Below are positions 48,078 through 56,504 of a DNA stretch of 64,000 bases, in pieces (the first letter of the stretch is position 1; each line of letters opens with the position of its first letter). Location of the stretch: positions 8,415 to 72,414 of the forward strand of contig JAWLCQ010000006.1 in NCBI GenBank assembly GCA_041687095.1. The letters run 5' to 3'. Source of the DNA: JAWLCQ01 sp041687095 (GTDB lineage: Bacteria; Planctomycetota; Phycisphaerae; SM23-33). The translations under genes were made by a program, and so were the position numbers. Below the pieces are notes generated by a model. That model ran no database searches. It worked only from the letters and a program-made list of their open reading frames with translations, and had not been told where the DNA came from.

Positions 48078-50598
48078 ACACGCTCATCGGCTCCCCGTTC
48101 GCCGCCGAGGAGCCCGACTGGTCGGCGTCGAGGGAGGACTTGAAGATCTGCCAGTCCTCGAGCGTCATGAGGCACTCGCGGGCCTGGGAGCCCTTGTAGT
48201 CGCCCAGGATGCCCGCCTCGGCCATCTGGTCGATGATGCGGGACGCCCGGGTGTAGCCCACCTGCAGCCGCCGCTGCAGCAGCGACACGCTCCCCCGCTG
48301 CTGCTGCAGGACGATCTCAACCGCCTGGTCGAACATATCGTCCTTCTCCCCGCTGGTCTCGCCCGAGGGCGAGCTGCCCATGCGGACGAGTTCGGTGTTG
48401 TACTCGGGCTCCCCGGTGGCGCGGATGGCGGCGACGACCTGCTGGATCTCGCTGTCGTCCACGTAGGTGCCCTGCGAGCGGACGAGCGAGCTGGAGCCCG
48501 GCTGGAGGAAGAGCATGTCGCCCCGCCCCAGGAGCACCTCCGCCCCGTTCTGGTCGAGCACGATCCGCGACTCCTGCCGCGACGCCACGCGGAAGCTCAC
48601 GCGGCAGGGCATGTTGGACTTGATGAGGCCGGTCACCACGTTCGCGCTGGGGCGCTGGGTGGCGAGGATCAGGTGGATCCCCACCGCGCGGGCCTTCTGG
48701 GCGATGCGGATGATGTGGCCCTCGACCTCCTTCTCGGAGGTCATGATGAGGTCGGCGAGTTCGTCGATGATGATGACGTAGTACGGCAAGCGCGTGGGGA
48801 TCCGCCGCTGCTCGTCCTCGTCCTCGGCCCCGAAGCGCTTGTAGATCTCCTCCGGGCTGAGCTTGTTGAACCCGGCGATGTTCTTGACGTTCGCCTCCTT
48901 CAACAGTTCGTAGCGCTCGTCCATCTTCGTCGCGGCCCATTCGAGGATGGACTCGGCGTGGCGCATGTCGCTGACGACGGGGCACAGCAGGTGCGGGATC
49001 CGCTCGAAGGCGGCCATCTCGACCATCTTCGGGTCCACCAGGATCAGCCGCACCTCCTGCGGGGTGCGGTGCATGAGCAGGGACATGATGATGGTGTTGA
49101 TGCACACGCTCTTGCCCGAGCCCGTGGTCCCCGCGATGAGCATGTGGGGCATGCTCGCCAGGTCCGCCACGATGGGCCCGCCCCCCGCGTCCTTGCCCAG
49201 GTACAGCGGGAGGGCCTGCTTCTGCGACGCGCTGGGCGCCAGGTCCATCAGGTCGCGGATGCGGACGGTTTCCTTCTCCAGGTTGGGCACCTCGATCCCG
49301 ATGGTGTCCTTCCCGAACCGCGGGGGGACGATGCGCACCCCCGGAACCGCCAGCGCCCGCGCCACGTCCGTCGCCAGCCCCGCGATGGTCGAGACCTTCA
49401 CGCCCGGGCTCAGCGAGACCTCGAACAGCGTGATCACCGGGCCCGTCTCGTACCCCACCACCGTCGCCTGAACGTTGAAGTCCGTCAGCGTCTGCTGCAG
49501 CACCATCTGCCGCTGCGCCGCCTGCTGCTCGGCCGTCTCATTGAACCCGCCCTTGGACACCTCCAGCAGGTCCACGGGCGGAAGCTGGAACCCGTCCTTG
49601 CTGACCGGGGCGGGAGCGGGCTTGCGGGGCTCCGGCCGGGGCCGCGCCGCCGGGGCCGGGGCCGCCTTGGCGGGGGTGGGCGGGGCGGGGCGGGGGGCAA
49701 TGCCTTCCGCTTCCTCGCCGTCCTCCACGTCCTCCTCCTCGACCTCGTCCATGGCCTTCTTGCCCTTCCCGAACGGCAGCAGGGCGCTGAGGCGGGAGGG
49801 CGTGGCCTTGGGGGCCTCTTCGGCCTCGGCGTTCTGGGCGTCCGCGTCCGCTTCCGCCTTGGCGGCCGCGGCGGCCGCCTTCGCTTCTGCGCGCGGGCTC
49901 GGCCGCGATGCGGCCTGCGGGGGCTTGTAGCGAGTGGCAGGCTTCTCCGCCACCGCCGCCGTCGCCGCCGCGAGCGAACCATCGCTCACGAACGGCCGCC
50001 GCCCTTGCAGCAGCGACCACAGCGCCTTCACTAAACTCAGCAGGGCATGGTCGGCGGCGAGGATCGCCCCGATGCAGAACGTCACCGACAGCAGGATCAC
50101 CGATCCCATCGTGCTGAACCGCTGGAGGAAGAACCGCCCGATGCCCAGGCCCAGGATGCCCGGGAGCGACTCGGCGAGTTCGATGCTCACATGCGGGCTG
50201 TACAGGTACAGCGACGCGCTCGTCGCCGCCACCAGCAGCACCGCCCCCGTCACCCGCCAGGGCAGATCGCTGATCGTCCGCCCCAGGAGCATCCGCCCCA
50301 CCGCCGCCGTCAGCAGCGCCAGCCCCACGTACGCCCCCCCGCCGATCCAGTAGCGCAGGAAGTACGCCAGGTGCGACCCGACGAGCCCGACGGCGTTGTC
50401 GGCGTTGGCGCGAGCGGGGTGCTGGTAGTACTGGTAGACCGACGGGGGGTCGGTCGGGGAGAACGTCAGCAGCGACAGCCACAGCAGAACCACCACGCCC
50501 GCCAGCAGCATCGCCACGCAATACCGCCGCACGCGATGCCTCCGCGCCGGAGCATCCGCCGCCTCATCCGCCTTTTGTGCAATATCCTTCCGGGCCAT
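48076..50598 (-). CDS. ftsK: FtsK/SpoIIIE DNA translocase
   Basis: ATG 50598, preceded by GAGG, gives 840 residues. An N-terminal membrane domain with four helices (about 30-175) is followed by a long Ala/Pro/Glu-rich linker (about 205-355). The motor domain has the alpha part GYETGPVITLFEVSLSPGVK, Walker A GTTGSGKS at 490-497, LILVDPKMVEMAAFE, the Walker B region YYVIIIDELADLIM and RIAQKARAVGIHLILATQRP. The C-terminal gamma winged helix (about 765-825, SLLQRRLQVGYTRASRIIDQ) reads KOPS-like sequences. FtsK pumps chromosome ends through the division septum. The frame is open to 50652, but those extra residues lack a ribosome site. Confidence 0.95.
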   Translation of the reverse strand: MARKDIAQKADEAADAPARRHRVRRYCVAMLLAGVVVLLWLSLLTFSPTDPPSVYQYYQHPARANADNAVGLVGSHLAYFLRYWIGGGAYVGLALLTAAVGRMLLGRTISDLPWRVTGAVLLVAATSASLYLYSPHVSIELAESLPGILGLGIGRFFLQRFSTMGSVILLSVTFCIGAILAADHALLSLVKALWSLLQGRRPFVSDGSLAAATAAVAEKPATRYKPPQAASRPSPRAEAKAAAAAAKAEADADAQNAEAEEAPKATPSRLSALLPFGKGKKAMDEVEEEDVEDGEEAEGIAPRPAPPTPAKAAPAPAARPRPEPRKPAPAPVSKDGFQLPPVDLLEVSKGGFNETAEQQAAQRQMVLQQTLTDFNVQATVVGYETGPVITLFEVSLSPGVKVSTIAGLATDVARALAVPGVRIVPPRFGKDTIGIEVPNLEKETVRIRDLMDLAPSASQKQALPLYLGKDAGGGPIVADLASMPHMLIAGTTGSGKSVCINTIIMSLLMHRTPQEVRLILVDPKMVEMAAFERIPHLLCPVVSDMRHAESILEWAATKMDERYELLKEANVKNIAGFNKLSPEEIYKRFGAEDEDEQRRIPTRLPYYVIIIDELADLIMTSEKEVEGHIIRIAQKARAVGIHLILATQRPSANVVTGLIKSNMPCRVSFRVASRQESRIVLDQNGAEVLLGRGDMLFLQPGSSSLVRSQGTYVDDSEIQQVVAAIRATGEPEYNTELVRMGSSPSGETSGEKDDMFDQAVEIVLQQQRGSVSLLQRRLQVGYTRASRIIDQMAEAGILGDYKGSQARECLMTLEDWQIFKSSLDADQSGSSAANGEPMSV

Positions 50599-50678
50599 CC
50601 TTAGCCTCAGGGTGCGTCTGACTGTCGAAGAAAACAACTCACGCGGGTGCATCCCGGCGTTTACAGACGGTTTCAGAA

Positions 50679-50781
50679 CTCACCGCAGAGGTCGCAGAGA
50701 ACGCAAAGGGAGAAGGGAATCCGGTGGGCATCCCATAGCCTCTCCGCTCTCTCTCTGCGTTCTCCGCGTTCTCTGCGGTGA
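50679..50781. repeat. CGCAGAG inverted repeat between ftsK and dut, third copy
   Basis: Left arm 50679-50714 (CACCGCAGAGGTCGCAGAGA) and right arm 50749-50781 (TCTCCGCGTTCTCTGCGGTG) are near-perfect inverse copies with a 34-base centre. The element fills the gap between dut and ftsK, ending nine bases before the dut stop codon. Confidence 0.7.
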
Positions 50782-50789
50782 AATCTGCG

Positions 50790-51242
50790 TCACACGCCGG
50801 TGTGGCCGAACCCGCCGCTTCCGCGCACCGTTGCGTCCAGCGTCTCGACCTCCACCACCTCCGCCCTCGCCACCGGGGCGATCACCATCTGGGCGATCCG
50901 CATTCCGCGGCGAACCGTGAAGGCGTCGCGGCCCAGGTTGGCGAGGATCACCTGCACCTCGCCCCGGTAGTCGGCATCGATCGTCCCGGGGCTGTTGGGC
51001 AGCGTGATCCCGTTCCGCAGCGCCAAACCGCTCCGCGGACGCACCTGCGCCTCGTAACCCACGGGCACCGCCATCGTGAACCCGCACGGGACCAGCACGA
51101 TCCCGCCGGGCTCCAGAACCACGTCCTCACGGCACGCGGCGCAAAGATCCATCCCGGCCGCATGGGCACTCATGTACCGCGGCAGCGGGACGTCCTCGTT
51201 GCCCGGCGTGCGGGCCATCTCCAGTATTATCGGACTGTTCAT
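50790..51242 (-). CDS. dut: dUTP pyrophosphatase
   Basis: The 150-residue product has all five dUTPase motifs: AHAAGMDLCA (I), RSGLAL (II), GTIDADYRGEVQV (III, with catalytic Asp and Tyr), RIAQMVI (IV) and RGSGGFGHTG (V). It hydrolyses dUTP to dUMP as a trimer and keeps uracil out of DNA. GGAGAGGG precedes ATG 51242; an earlier in-frame ATG at 51266 is less well placed. It lies 27 bases after the URO-D-like gene on the same strand. Confidence 0.95.
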   Translation of the reverse strand: MNSPIILEMARTPGNEDVPLPRYMSAHAAGMDLCAACREDVVLEPGGIVLVPCGFTMAVPVGYEAQVRPRSGLALRNGITLPNSPGTIDADYRGEVQVILANLGRDAFTVRRGMRIAQMVIAPVARAEVVEVETLDATVRGSGGFGHTGV

Positions 51243-51269
51243 CGTTCCCTCTCCACTCGGAATCACGCT

Positions 51270-52442
51270 TCACTTCCCGTTCCCGAAGACCGCCGCCTGC
51301 ACGCGGCCCCACGTCGCGACCGCCTCCGCCCGCTCCTCGGGACGAATGTCCGCGTCGAAGAGCAGGCCCGTCCGCGTCTGGTAGGGCTGCAGCACCCGGC
51401 GGAAGTAGGCCTCCAGCGGCTCGCTTTGCTCGCGCGGCAGGGGGCCGATGTGCGCCACCCGCGCCTCGGCGAGCTTGCGCATCTCACCGATCCAATCGCC
51501 CGCCGTCGTCCAGTTCAGCCCCCGCAGGTGCGGGTTGCGGGTGTACAGCGCGTGCAGGTGCAGCCCCTCGGGGCGGGAGAAGCCCTTCACGCCCCCGCAG
51601 TAGTGCAGCCACCCGCCGCCCAACTGCTCCAACGCCTGCGTCTGGTACGGCAGGATGAACTCCTCGAACTGCGCGGGCGAGACCAGGATGTCGCTGTCCC
51701 CGCACATCCGCACGCCCCCGCGATCCATCCACACCCCCACCGCGTTGCCCCCCTCCGCCGGGCCCCCGGAGACCTCCCGGCACAGCCGCGTGACGCCCAC
51801 GTACACCTGCACGCTCTTTCGCATCATCGCGTGGGCGAACTCGGGGTCCTCGTAGAAATCGGTGAAGATCTCGTGCCCGCGGGTCTGGGCGGCGACGTCG
51901 AAGGGGCCCTGCTGGTCGCAGTGGGTCACGTCGATCGCGTCGCTCAGCCCGTGCGCCTTGAGCACCGAGCGGTGGTGCTCCATGTGCTCGATCACGCGGG
52001 GCATGACCCCGCAGGGGCGAAGGTCCGCGGGGACCTCGAAGTCCGCGAGCACCTCTTTGGGCACGTAGCGGTTGACGACGGGCTTGGTGTGCTCGGGGAC
52101 GACGTACCCGGCCCCGAAGACGGTCATGCAGTTGATCACGCCCGTGTCCGCCCGCACGTAGTGCGCGTGGTCGGACGCGGAGCAGACCCCCGGGAGCACG
52201 GTGTCCCGCAGCTGCATGTACAGGCTCTTGGCGGGGTCGTCGAACTGCTGCTTCCAGTCGAAGCGCGGCAGGTCGGCGGCCTCGGGGGGATGGACGCTGA
52301 AGCGGATCGGCAGACAGTCCGTCTCCCGCCACGCCAGCACGTCCGCGTGCCTTCGCCTCGCGGCGTCCACCGTCTGCGGATCGATCCGCTCGGCGATCAG
52401 CCCGCACACCCGGTCCAGCAGTGCCTTCACGTCCTGAGACAT
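51270..52442 (-). CDS. Uroporphyrinogen-decarboxylase-like protein
   Basis: This 390-residue protein has the late part of the URO-D fold: an Asp/His-rich barrel with THCDQQGPFDVAAQ, DFYEDPEFAHAMMRKSVQ, SPAQFEEFILPYQTQALEQ and GWLHYCGGVKGFSRPEGLH. It lacks the conserved N-terminal RQAGRY motif of true haem-pathway HemE. It fits the wider family that includes corrinoid-dependent methyltransferases and many proteins of unknown role common in planctomycetes. The His and Cys of LHYCGG could bind zinc. AGGAG supports ATG 52442. No corrinoid protein gene is near. Confidence 0.8.
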   Translation of the reverse strand: MSQDVKALLDRVCGLIAERIDPQTVDAARRRHADVLAWRETDCLPIRFSVHPPEAADLPRFDWKQQFDDPAKSLYMQLRDTVLPGVCSASDHAHYVRADTGVINCMTVFGAGYVVPEHTKPVVNRYVPKEVLADFEVPADLRPCGVMPRVIEHMEHHRSVLKAHGLSDAIDVTHCDQQGPFDVAAQTRGHEIFTDFYEDPEFAHAMMRKSVQVYVGVTRLCREVSGGPAEGGNAVGVWMDRGGVRMCGDSDILVSPAQFEEFILPYQTQALEQLGGGWLHYCGGVKGFSRPEGLHLHALYTRNPHLRGLNWTTAGDWIGEMRKLAEARVAHIGPLPREQSEPLEAYFRRVLQPYQTRTGLLFDADIRPEERAEAVATWGRVQAAVFGNGK

Positions 52443-52465
52443 CCAAAACTCCTCGCTTTGCGGAA

Positions 52466-52594
52466 GGTGAGAGGTGAGAGGTTAGAGGTTAGAGGTTAGA
52501 GTCCGGCGGTCCGAGCGTGGGCGGTGATGCGAAGGTCCCGTCCGCGCCCGAGCGTCTGCCCTCTCACCTCTCACCTCTAACCTCTAACCTCTAC
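52466..52594. repeat. GAGGTTAG / CTAACCTC facing tandem repeats, overlapping the coaB stop
   Basis: Tandem GAGGTGA and GAGGTTA units at 52466-52501 face their complement at 52559-52594, with a 57-base centre. The right block covers the stop codon of the coaB-like gene (52591-52593). Confidence 0.7.
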
Positions 52595-53217
52595 CCTTTC
52601 CTCAACAGTTTCACGATCTCCGCCGCCAGTTCGTCCTTGGCCCGCTGGGCCCACGGCAGGACCACGCGGTCCCCCGCCAGGATGCACGCCCGCGACGCCT
52701 CGGTGCCCATGGCGGCCGGGGTGTTCACTACGACGTAGTCCGCGTGCTTGCGCGCCATCTCGCCGCGGGCCTTGGCCTCGATCTCCGCCTCCGCGCCGCT
52801 CTCGACGGCGAAGGCGATCACAAGCTGATCGGCCCGTTTGGTTCTCGCCACGCCCGCCAGCACGTCCTCCGTCGGGACCAGGCGGATCGTGATCGGCCCC
52901 CCGCTGCGCGGGATCTTGCCGTTCACGCGGCCGGCGACGCGGAAGTCCCCCACCGCCGCCGTCATCACCAGCGCATCGCACTGGGCGAACCGCTCCGCAA
53001 GCTCGCGCTGCAGGTCCTCGACCGACACGAAGGGCACGACCCCGCACCCCGCAGGCGCCCCCAGGGCCACCGGCCCGCGCAGCAGCGTCACCTCGTGCCC
53101 CGCCCGCACCGCCGCCCCCGCCACCGCGCAGCCCATCCGCCCGCTCGACGCGTTGGTGATGAACCGCACGTCGTCGATGTACTCCCGCGTCGGACCCGCC
53201 GTCACGATCACTCGCAT
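52591..53217 (-). CDS. coaB: Stand-alone phosphopantothenate-cysteine ligase (CoaB domain)
   Basis: The 208-residue product matches the C-terminal half of the bifunctional CoaBC (Dfp). It has AGPTREYIDDVRFITNASSG at the start, AALGxGHEVTLL-like nucleotide-binding strands, VMTAAVGDFRVAG, GKIPRSGGPITIRLVPTEDV and the YVVVNTPAAMG end segment. It joins 4'-phosphopantothenate to cysteine in coenzyme A synthesis. In most bacteria this domain is fused behind CoaC; here the decarboxylase is a separate gene at 59378-59983. ATG 53217 is the family start (MRVIVTAGPTRE). Confidence 0.9.
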   Translation of the reverse strand: MRVIVTAGPTREYIDDVRFITNASSGRMGCAVAGAAVRAGHEVTLLRGPVALGAPAGCGVVPFVSVEDLQRELAERFAQCDALVMTAAVGDFRVAGRVNGKIPRSGGPITIRLVPTEDVLAGVARTKRADQLVIAFAVESGAEAEIEAKARGEMARKHADYVVVNTPAAMGTEASRACILAGDRVVLPWAQRAKDELAAEIVKLLRKG

Positions 53218-53287
53218 CCCCAGAGCCTACCCATCCCCCCCCGCCGATGCAACCGCCCCGCCCGCGACAGCGCCATCGCAACCCCTC

Positions 53288-53337
53288 AGTCGCGGGTGCC
53301 ACGGCTGCGCTGTTCACAGCCGTGCTCGCACGAGCGC
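53288..53337. repeat. GGGTGCCACGGCTG element, copy 2 (left half)
   Basis: Almost identical to 8193-8242. The stem CACGGCTG/CAGCCGTG is kept, but the right outer arm GTGGCACCCG of copy 1 is not found. Confidence 0.65.
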
Positions 53338-53439
53338 CCGGGGGAATCCGGTTTCTGCAAGCCCCGTTGTTCTACACGTCTCGGACCTCGCGGGGCGGCT
53401 GGGACACATCTCCCGGCATCCCTGCCGGGACGCGCCTCC

Positions 53440-53740
53440 GGGCGTCCCGAGAGGGATGCATCTCCGGGCTTCCCGGCAGGGACGCTGTGACAATAGCCCA
53501 GCAGTTCACTGCTGGGACCCGGGCACCCCCCCCTTCCTTTTCTTCTTCTCAAGCCCCGGGAGGGGCGATTGAGGGCGCGCCGTGGCCCCATCCCTCAATC
53601 GCCCCTGCCGGGGCTCAAACTCCCGCGCGACCGTTACCCAGCAGTGAACTGCTGGGCTATTCTCAATCCGTCCCTGCCGGGACTCCGGAATCGCGTCCCT
53701 CCCGGGACTCCAGAGTCGCATCCCTGCCGGGACGCCCGGA
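53440..53740. repeat. Large nested palindrome built on CCCAGCAG and TCCCTGCCGGGA units
   Basis: A perfect 25-bp inverted repeat, 53492-53516 and 53637-53661, has arms that are themselves palindromic (CCCAGCAGTTCACTGCTGGG). Inside it a 23-bp inverted repeat, 53552-53574 and 53593-53615, has one mismatch. Several TCCCTGCCGGGAC hairpins flank on the right and GGCAGGGA on the left. No gene is seen. Confidence 0.7.
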
Positions 53741-54302
53741 AGCTCCCTGTCCGGCCCCCCCGAAACTCCCTGTCCCCGACAACAGGCAGACCTTGCGCTG
53801 CCCGATGCCAGGGTGCCGAGATGCGTAGAGCAACGCGTTCTGCGAACCCATGGCGGCCGGCGATGTACAGCAGTCCCCCCCTAAGTAGTAGCACTGCCCA
53901 AAAGTCCGCAAAAGCGGCCCGCCATTTTGGCAGTTTGGAAGTTTTTTTTCATGGATACATGCACAGTCAAGACGGACACGAAGCACAAGCCTCATGTGAA
54001 GCACATGTTAGACCCAATAGGGACGGCAGGAGTGCGGAATGGAGAAAAATGAGCGGCAGGGGAAGCGGAGGGTCGGGAGAAGTCGGAATACTCAGAACAC
54101 TCGCAGTCAACGAAGGAGGATATGGGCGGATCGAGCCGACCGGCGGCGGGAGGGGGAGAGCAAGCGTTTACGCAGGTTCCCCCCCTCACGCCCAACTTCC
54201 CGCACCGCACCCTCTTCCCTCCGCCCCGCCCCTGCCCTACACTGCCAACGAATGCAGGGCAGTTCCCTCCCGCAGTTACGCTGGCCGACACGAAGGCAGA
54301 CC
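53741..54302. other. Intergenic stretch with an AT-richer pocket
   Basis: About 53880-54120 is clearly richer in A and T than the rest of the window, with a run of eight T at about 53942-53950. A strong Shine-Dalgarno sequence AAGGAGGATATG lies at 54113-54124, but its ATG (54122) opens a Pro-rich frame that overlaps the GNAT-kinase gene in another frame. No firm gene is seen. Confidence 0.45.
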
Positions 54303-55244
54303 ATGACGCCGATCCGCCTCATCGCGATCCACCAGGACGGCTCGCCCGCCGAGCCCGTCGCCCCCCTGGGGCCCGAGGTCCGCGACGCACTCACCGGCAC
54401 GGCCGGGATGTACCGCTCCAGCGGCTACCAGCCGCCGTGGATCGGCTACCTGGCCATGGAGGGCGACGCGGCCGTCGGGACCTGCGCCTTTAAGTCGCCC
54501 CCGCAGAACCACCGCGTGGAGATCGCCTACTTCACGTTCCCGCCCCACGAGGGGCGGGGGGTGGCGACGGCGATGGCGGAGGCACTCATCGCCCTCGCCC
54601 GCCATACCGATCCCTCGCTCACCCTCACCGCCCAGACGCTCCCGGAGGACGGTGCCTCGACGCGGATCCTCCGCAGGCTCGGGTTCGGCCTTGCGGATGA
54701 GGTCGTGCATCCCGAGGACGGAACGGTGTGGGAGTGGCGGCTTGCCCCGTTGCCCATACCCGCCACCCCCCTCCGCCTGCTTCTGCTGGGCAACGCGGGG
54801 GCGGGCAAAAGCACCCTCGCCCGCCGCCTCATCGCCGGACGCCCCATCCCGCGACTGTCCCTGGACGCCATCGCCTGGACCGCCGGGACGCAACGAAGCC
54901 CCCTCCAACGGAGCCGCCGCGAACTGCTGGACTTCATCCGCCGCCACGACGAGTGGGTCATCGAGGGCTGCTACGGCGACCTGATCGAGACCGCCCTGCC
55001 GCACTGCACCGAACTGTGGTTCCTCAACCCGGGCGTGGATGTCTGCGTCGAGCACTGCCGGAACCGGCCATGGGAGAGCGAGAAGTTCAACACCCCCACC
55101 GAGCAGGCGGCCATGCTGCCGCAGCTCATCGACTGGGTGAAGCAGTACGAGACGCGCGACGACGAGTACGGCCTGCCCCGGCACCGCCGGATCTTCGAGG
55201 AGTTCCGCGGGCCCAAACGAGAGTTCACCGGAAAGGAAAGCTGA
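54303..55244 (+). CDS. Fusion of GNAT acetyltransferase and adenylate-kinase-like P-loop protein
   Basis: The 313-residue protein has two parts. Residues about 1-150 match the GNAT fold, with EIAYFTFPPHEGRGVATAMA as the beta4/acetyl-CoA loop and a typical RRLGFGL end. Residues 155-313 match the FlaR/topology-modulation type of small kinase, with Walker A GNAGAGKS at 163-170, LSLDAIAWTAG, DEWVIEGCYGDLI and CRNRPWESEKF. Each family is usually encoded alone. Substrates are unknown. ATG 54303 has an AAGG site. The stop overlaps the next ATG by one base, so the nucleoside hydrolase is co-translated. Confidence 0.85.
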   Translation: MTPIRLIAIHQDGSPAEPVAPLGPEVRDALTGTAGMYRSSGYQPPWIGYLAMEGDAAVGTCAFKSPPQNHRVEIAYFTFPPHEGRGVATAMAEALIALARHTDPSLTLTAQTLPEDGASTRILRRLGFGLADEVVHPEDGTVWEWRLAPLPIPATPLRLLLLGNAGAGKSTLARRLIAGRPIPRLSLDAIAWTAGTQRSPLQRSRRELLDFIRRHDEWVIEGCYGDLIETALPHCTELWFLNPGVDVCVEHCRNRPWESEKFNTPTEQAAMLPQLIDWVKQYETRDDEYGLPRHRRIFEEFRGPKREFTGKES

Positions 55245-56140
55245 TGCCTCCCGCCCCCACCGCCCCGACCCTTCCCCCGCCCGATATCCGCCTGCGGATG
55301 GTCATCGACACCGACGCCGCCGCCGAGGTCGACGACCAGCACGCCATCGCCCTCGCCCTGCTATGCCCCGAACGCTTCGCGATCGAGGGGTTCGTGGGGA
55401 CGCACTTCGGCGACTTCGGCGGGCCTGACGGGGCGCAGCGATCCGTCGAGGAGATTCACCGTCTACTGGAGCACGCCGGCCTCGCCGGGCGCTACCCCGT
55501 CGCCCGCGGGTCCGACCCCATGCGCTACCTCGCCGCCCCCGAGCCCTCCGAGGGCGTGGACCTGCTCATCGACCGCGCCCGCGCGGGCACGCCCGCCGAC
55601 CCGCTGTACATCGTCGGGCTCGGGGCGGCCACCAACATCGCCTCGATGTTCCTCCTGGCGCCCGAGGTGTGCGACCGCGTGGTGGTGGTCTGGCACGCCC
55701 GCTGTCAGCACTGGCCGCGATGGTTCTACTCCTGGAACGGCCACAACGACCTGCGGGCCGCCCGCTGCCTCCTGGAGTCCGCCCTGCCGCTCATCTGGTG
55801 CGACGCGGGGACGGAACTGTACATCCCGATGGCCGTCTCGGAGCAGCGCATCCGCCCCTGCGGTCCGCTGGGGGCATACCTGCACGACATCCGCTCGCGG
55901 CGGGAGATGTTCCTCCGCGACGACAAGTCCATCTTCGACCTCGCCGACTTCGCCCTCCTCCTCGACCCCGACCTCTGCGAAGCCGACCCCGTCCCCCGCC
56001 CCAGCCTCCGCCACGGCACGGAGTACGCCTGGGACTCGACCAACGGCCACATGCTCCGCGTCCACCACGTCCACCGCCAGCGCACGCTGGAGGAGCTGTT
56101 CACGCGCCTGGCGGCGGCATCCTCGGGAGACACCGAATGA
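55244..56140 (+). CDS. Nucleoside hydrolase family protein
   Basis: The 298-residue product opens with the calcium- and ribose-binding Asp cluster IDTDAAAEVDDQHAIALALL (D22, D24, D30, D31). The cluster is two residues longer than the classical DTDPGxDD, a spacing known from a separate branch of the inosine-uridine hydrolase family. LYIVGLGAATNIASMFLLAP and a late His in NGHMLRVHHVH also fit. It would cleave the N-glycosidic bond of a ribonucleoside or a related compound. GGAAAGG lies before ATG 55244. The following small frame overlaps its stop by four bases. Confidence 0.88.
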   Translation: MPPAPTAPTLPPPDIRLRMVIDTDAAAEVDDQHAIALALLCPERFAIEGFVGTHFGDFGGPDGAQRSVEEIHRLLEHAGLAGRYPVARGSDPMRYLAAPEPSEGVDLLIDRARAGTPADPLYIVGLGAATNIASMFLLAPEVCDRVVVVWHARCQHWPRWFYSWNGHNDLRAARCLLESALPLIWCDAGTELYIPMAVSEQRIRPCGPLGAYLHDIRSRREMFLRDDKSIFDLADFALLLDPDLCEADPVPRPSLRHGTEYAWDSTNGHMLRVHHVHRQRTLEELFTRLAAASSGDTE

Positions 56141-56393
56141 GCGACTACCTTGATGCGAGGGCAAGCCGCTGTTTCGCCTCTTCCCCATGACCTTCCGCAC
56201 CCCGGGAACCGACGGTCCCATGCCCGTCTGGCGCGAGTACTACGCGAACAAGGGCGTCCCCATCCCCGAAGGCAAGCCCAGCTGCAACCCCGGCGGCCTC
56301 TCGCGCAGCGAGAACCTCCTCATCCCCCACGCCTTCGGCCGCCCAACCGGCTGGACCGAGGACACCTACACCCGCCACGCTGCGTGGCGGTAG
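56137..56393 (+). pseudogene. Small gene with a probable one-base frameshift
   Basis: An ATG at 56137 overlaps the nucleoside hydrolase stop (ATGA) and reads MSDYLDARAS before a stop at 56190. From about 56155 the next frame reads EGKPLFRLFPMTFRTPGTDG and continues through PVWREYYANKGVPIPEG and RSENLLIPHAFGRPTGW to TAG 56393. One missing base near 56154 would join them into about 85 residues starting MSDYLDCEGKPLFRL. Alternatively, a 68-residue protein starts at ATG 56187. I do not recognise the product. Confidence 0.5.
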
Positions 56394-56504
56394 GGGTATT
56401 GGATAGCCATAGAAAGTATGTTGTCCGCAGATTCGCCGGGGGAGTTGCATGAAGGCCCGGAACGTGTACCATCAGGGCATTCGGCAACAGGGAGAGGAGC
56501 GATC

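Noticed and set aside
51270..52442. True uroporphyrinogen decarboxylase HemE
   Set aside because: The N-terminal RQAGRY substrate-binding motif is missing; only the broader family assignment is supported.
53440..53740. Possible insertion sequence ends
   Set aside because: Inverted arms are present but no transposase frame lies between or beside them.
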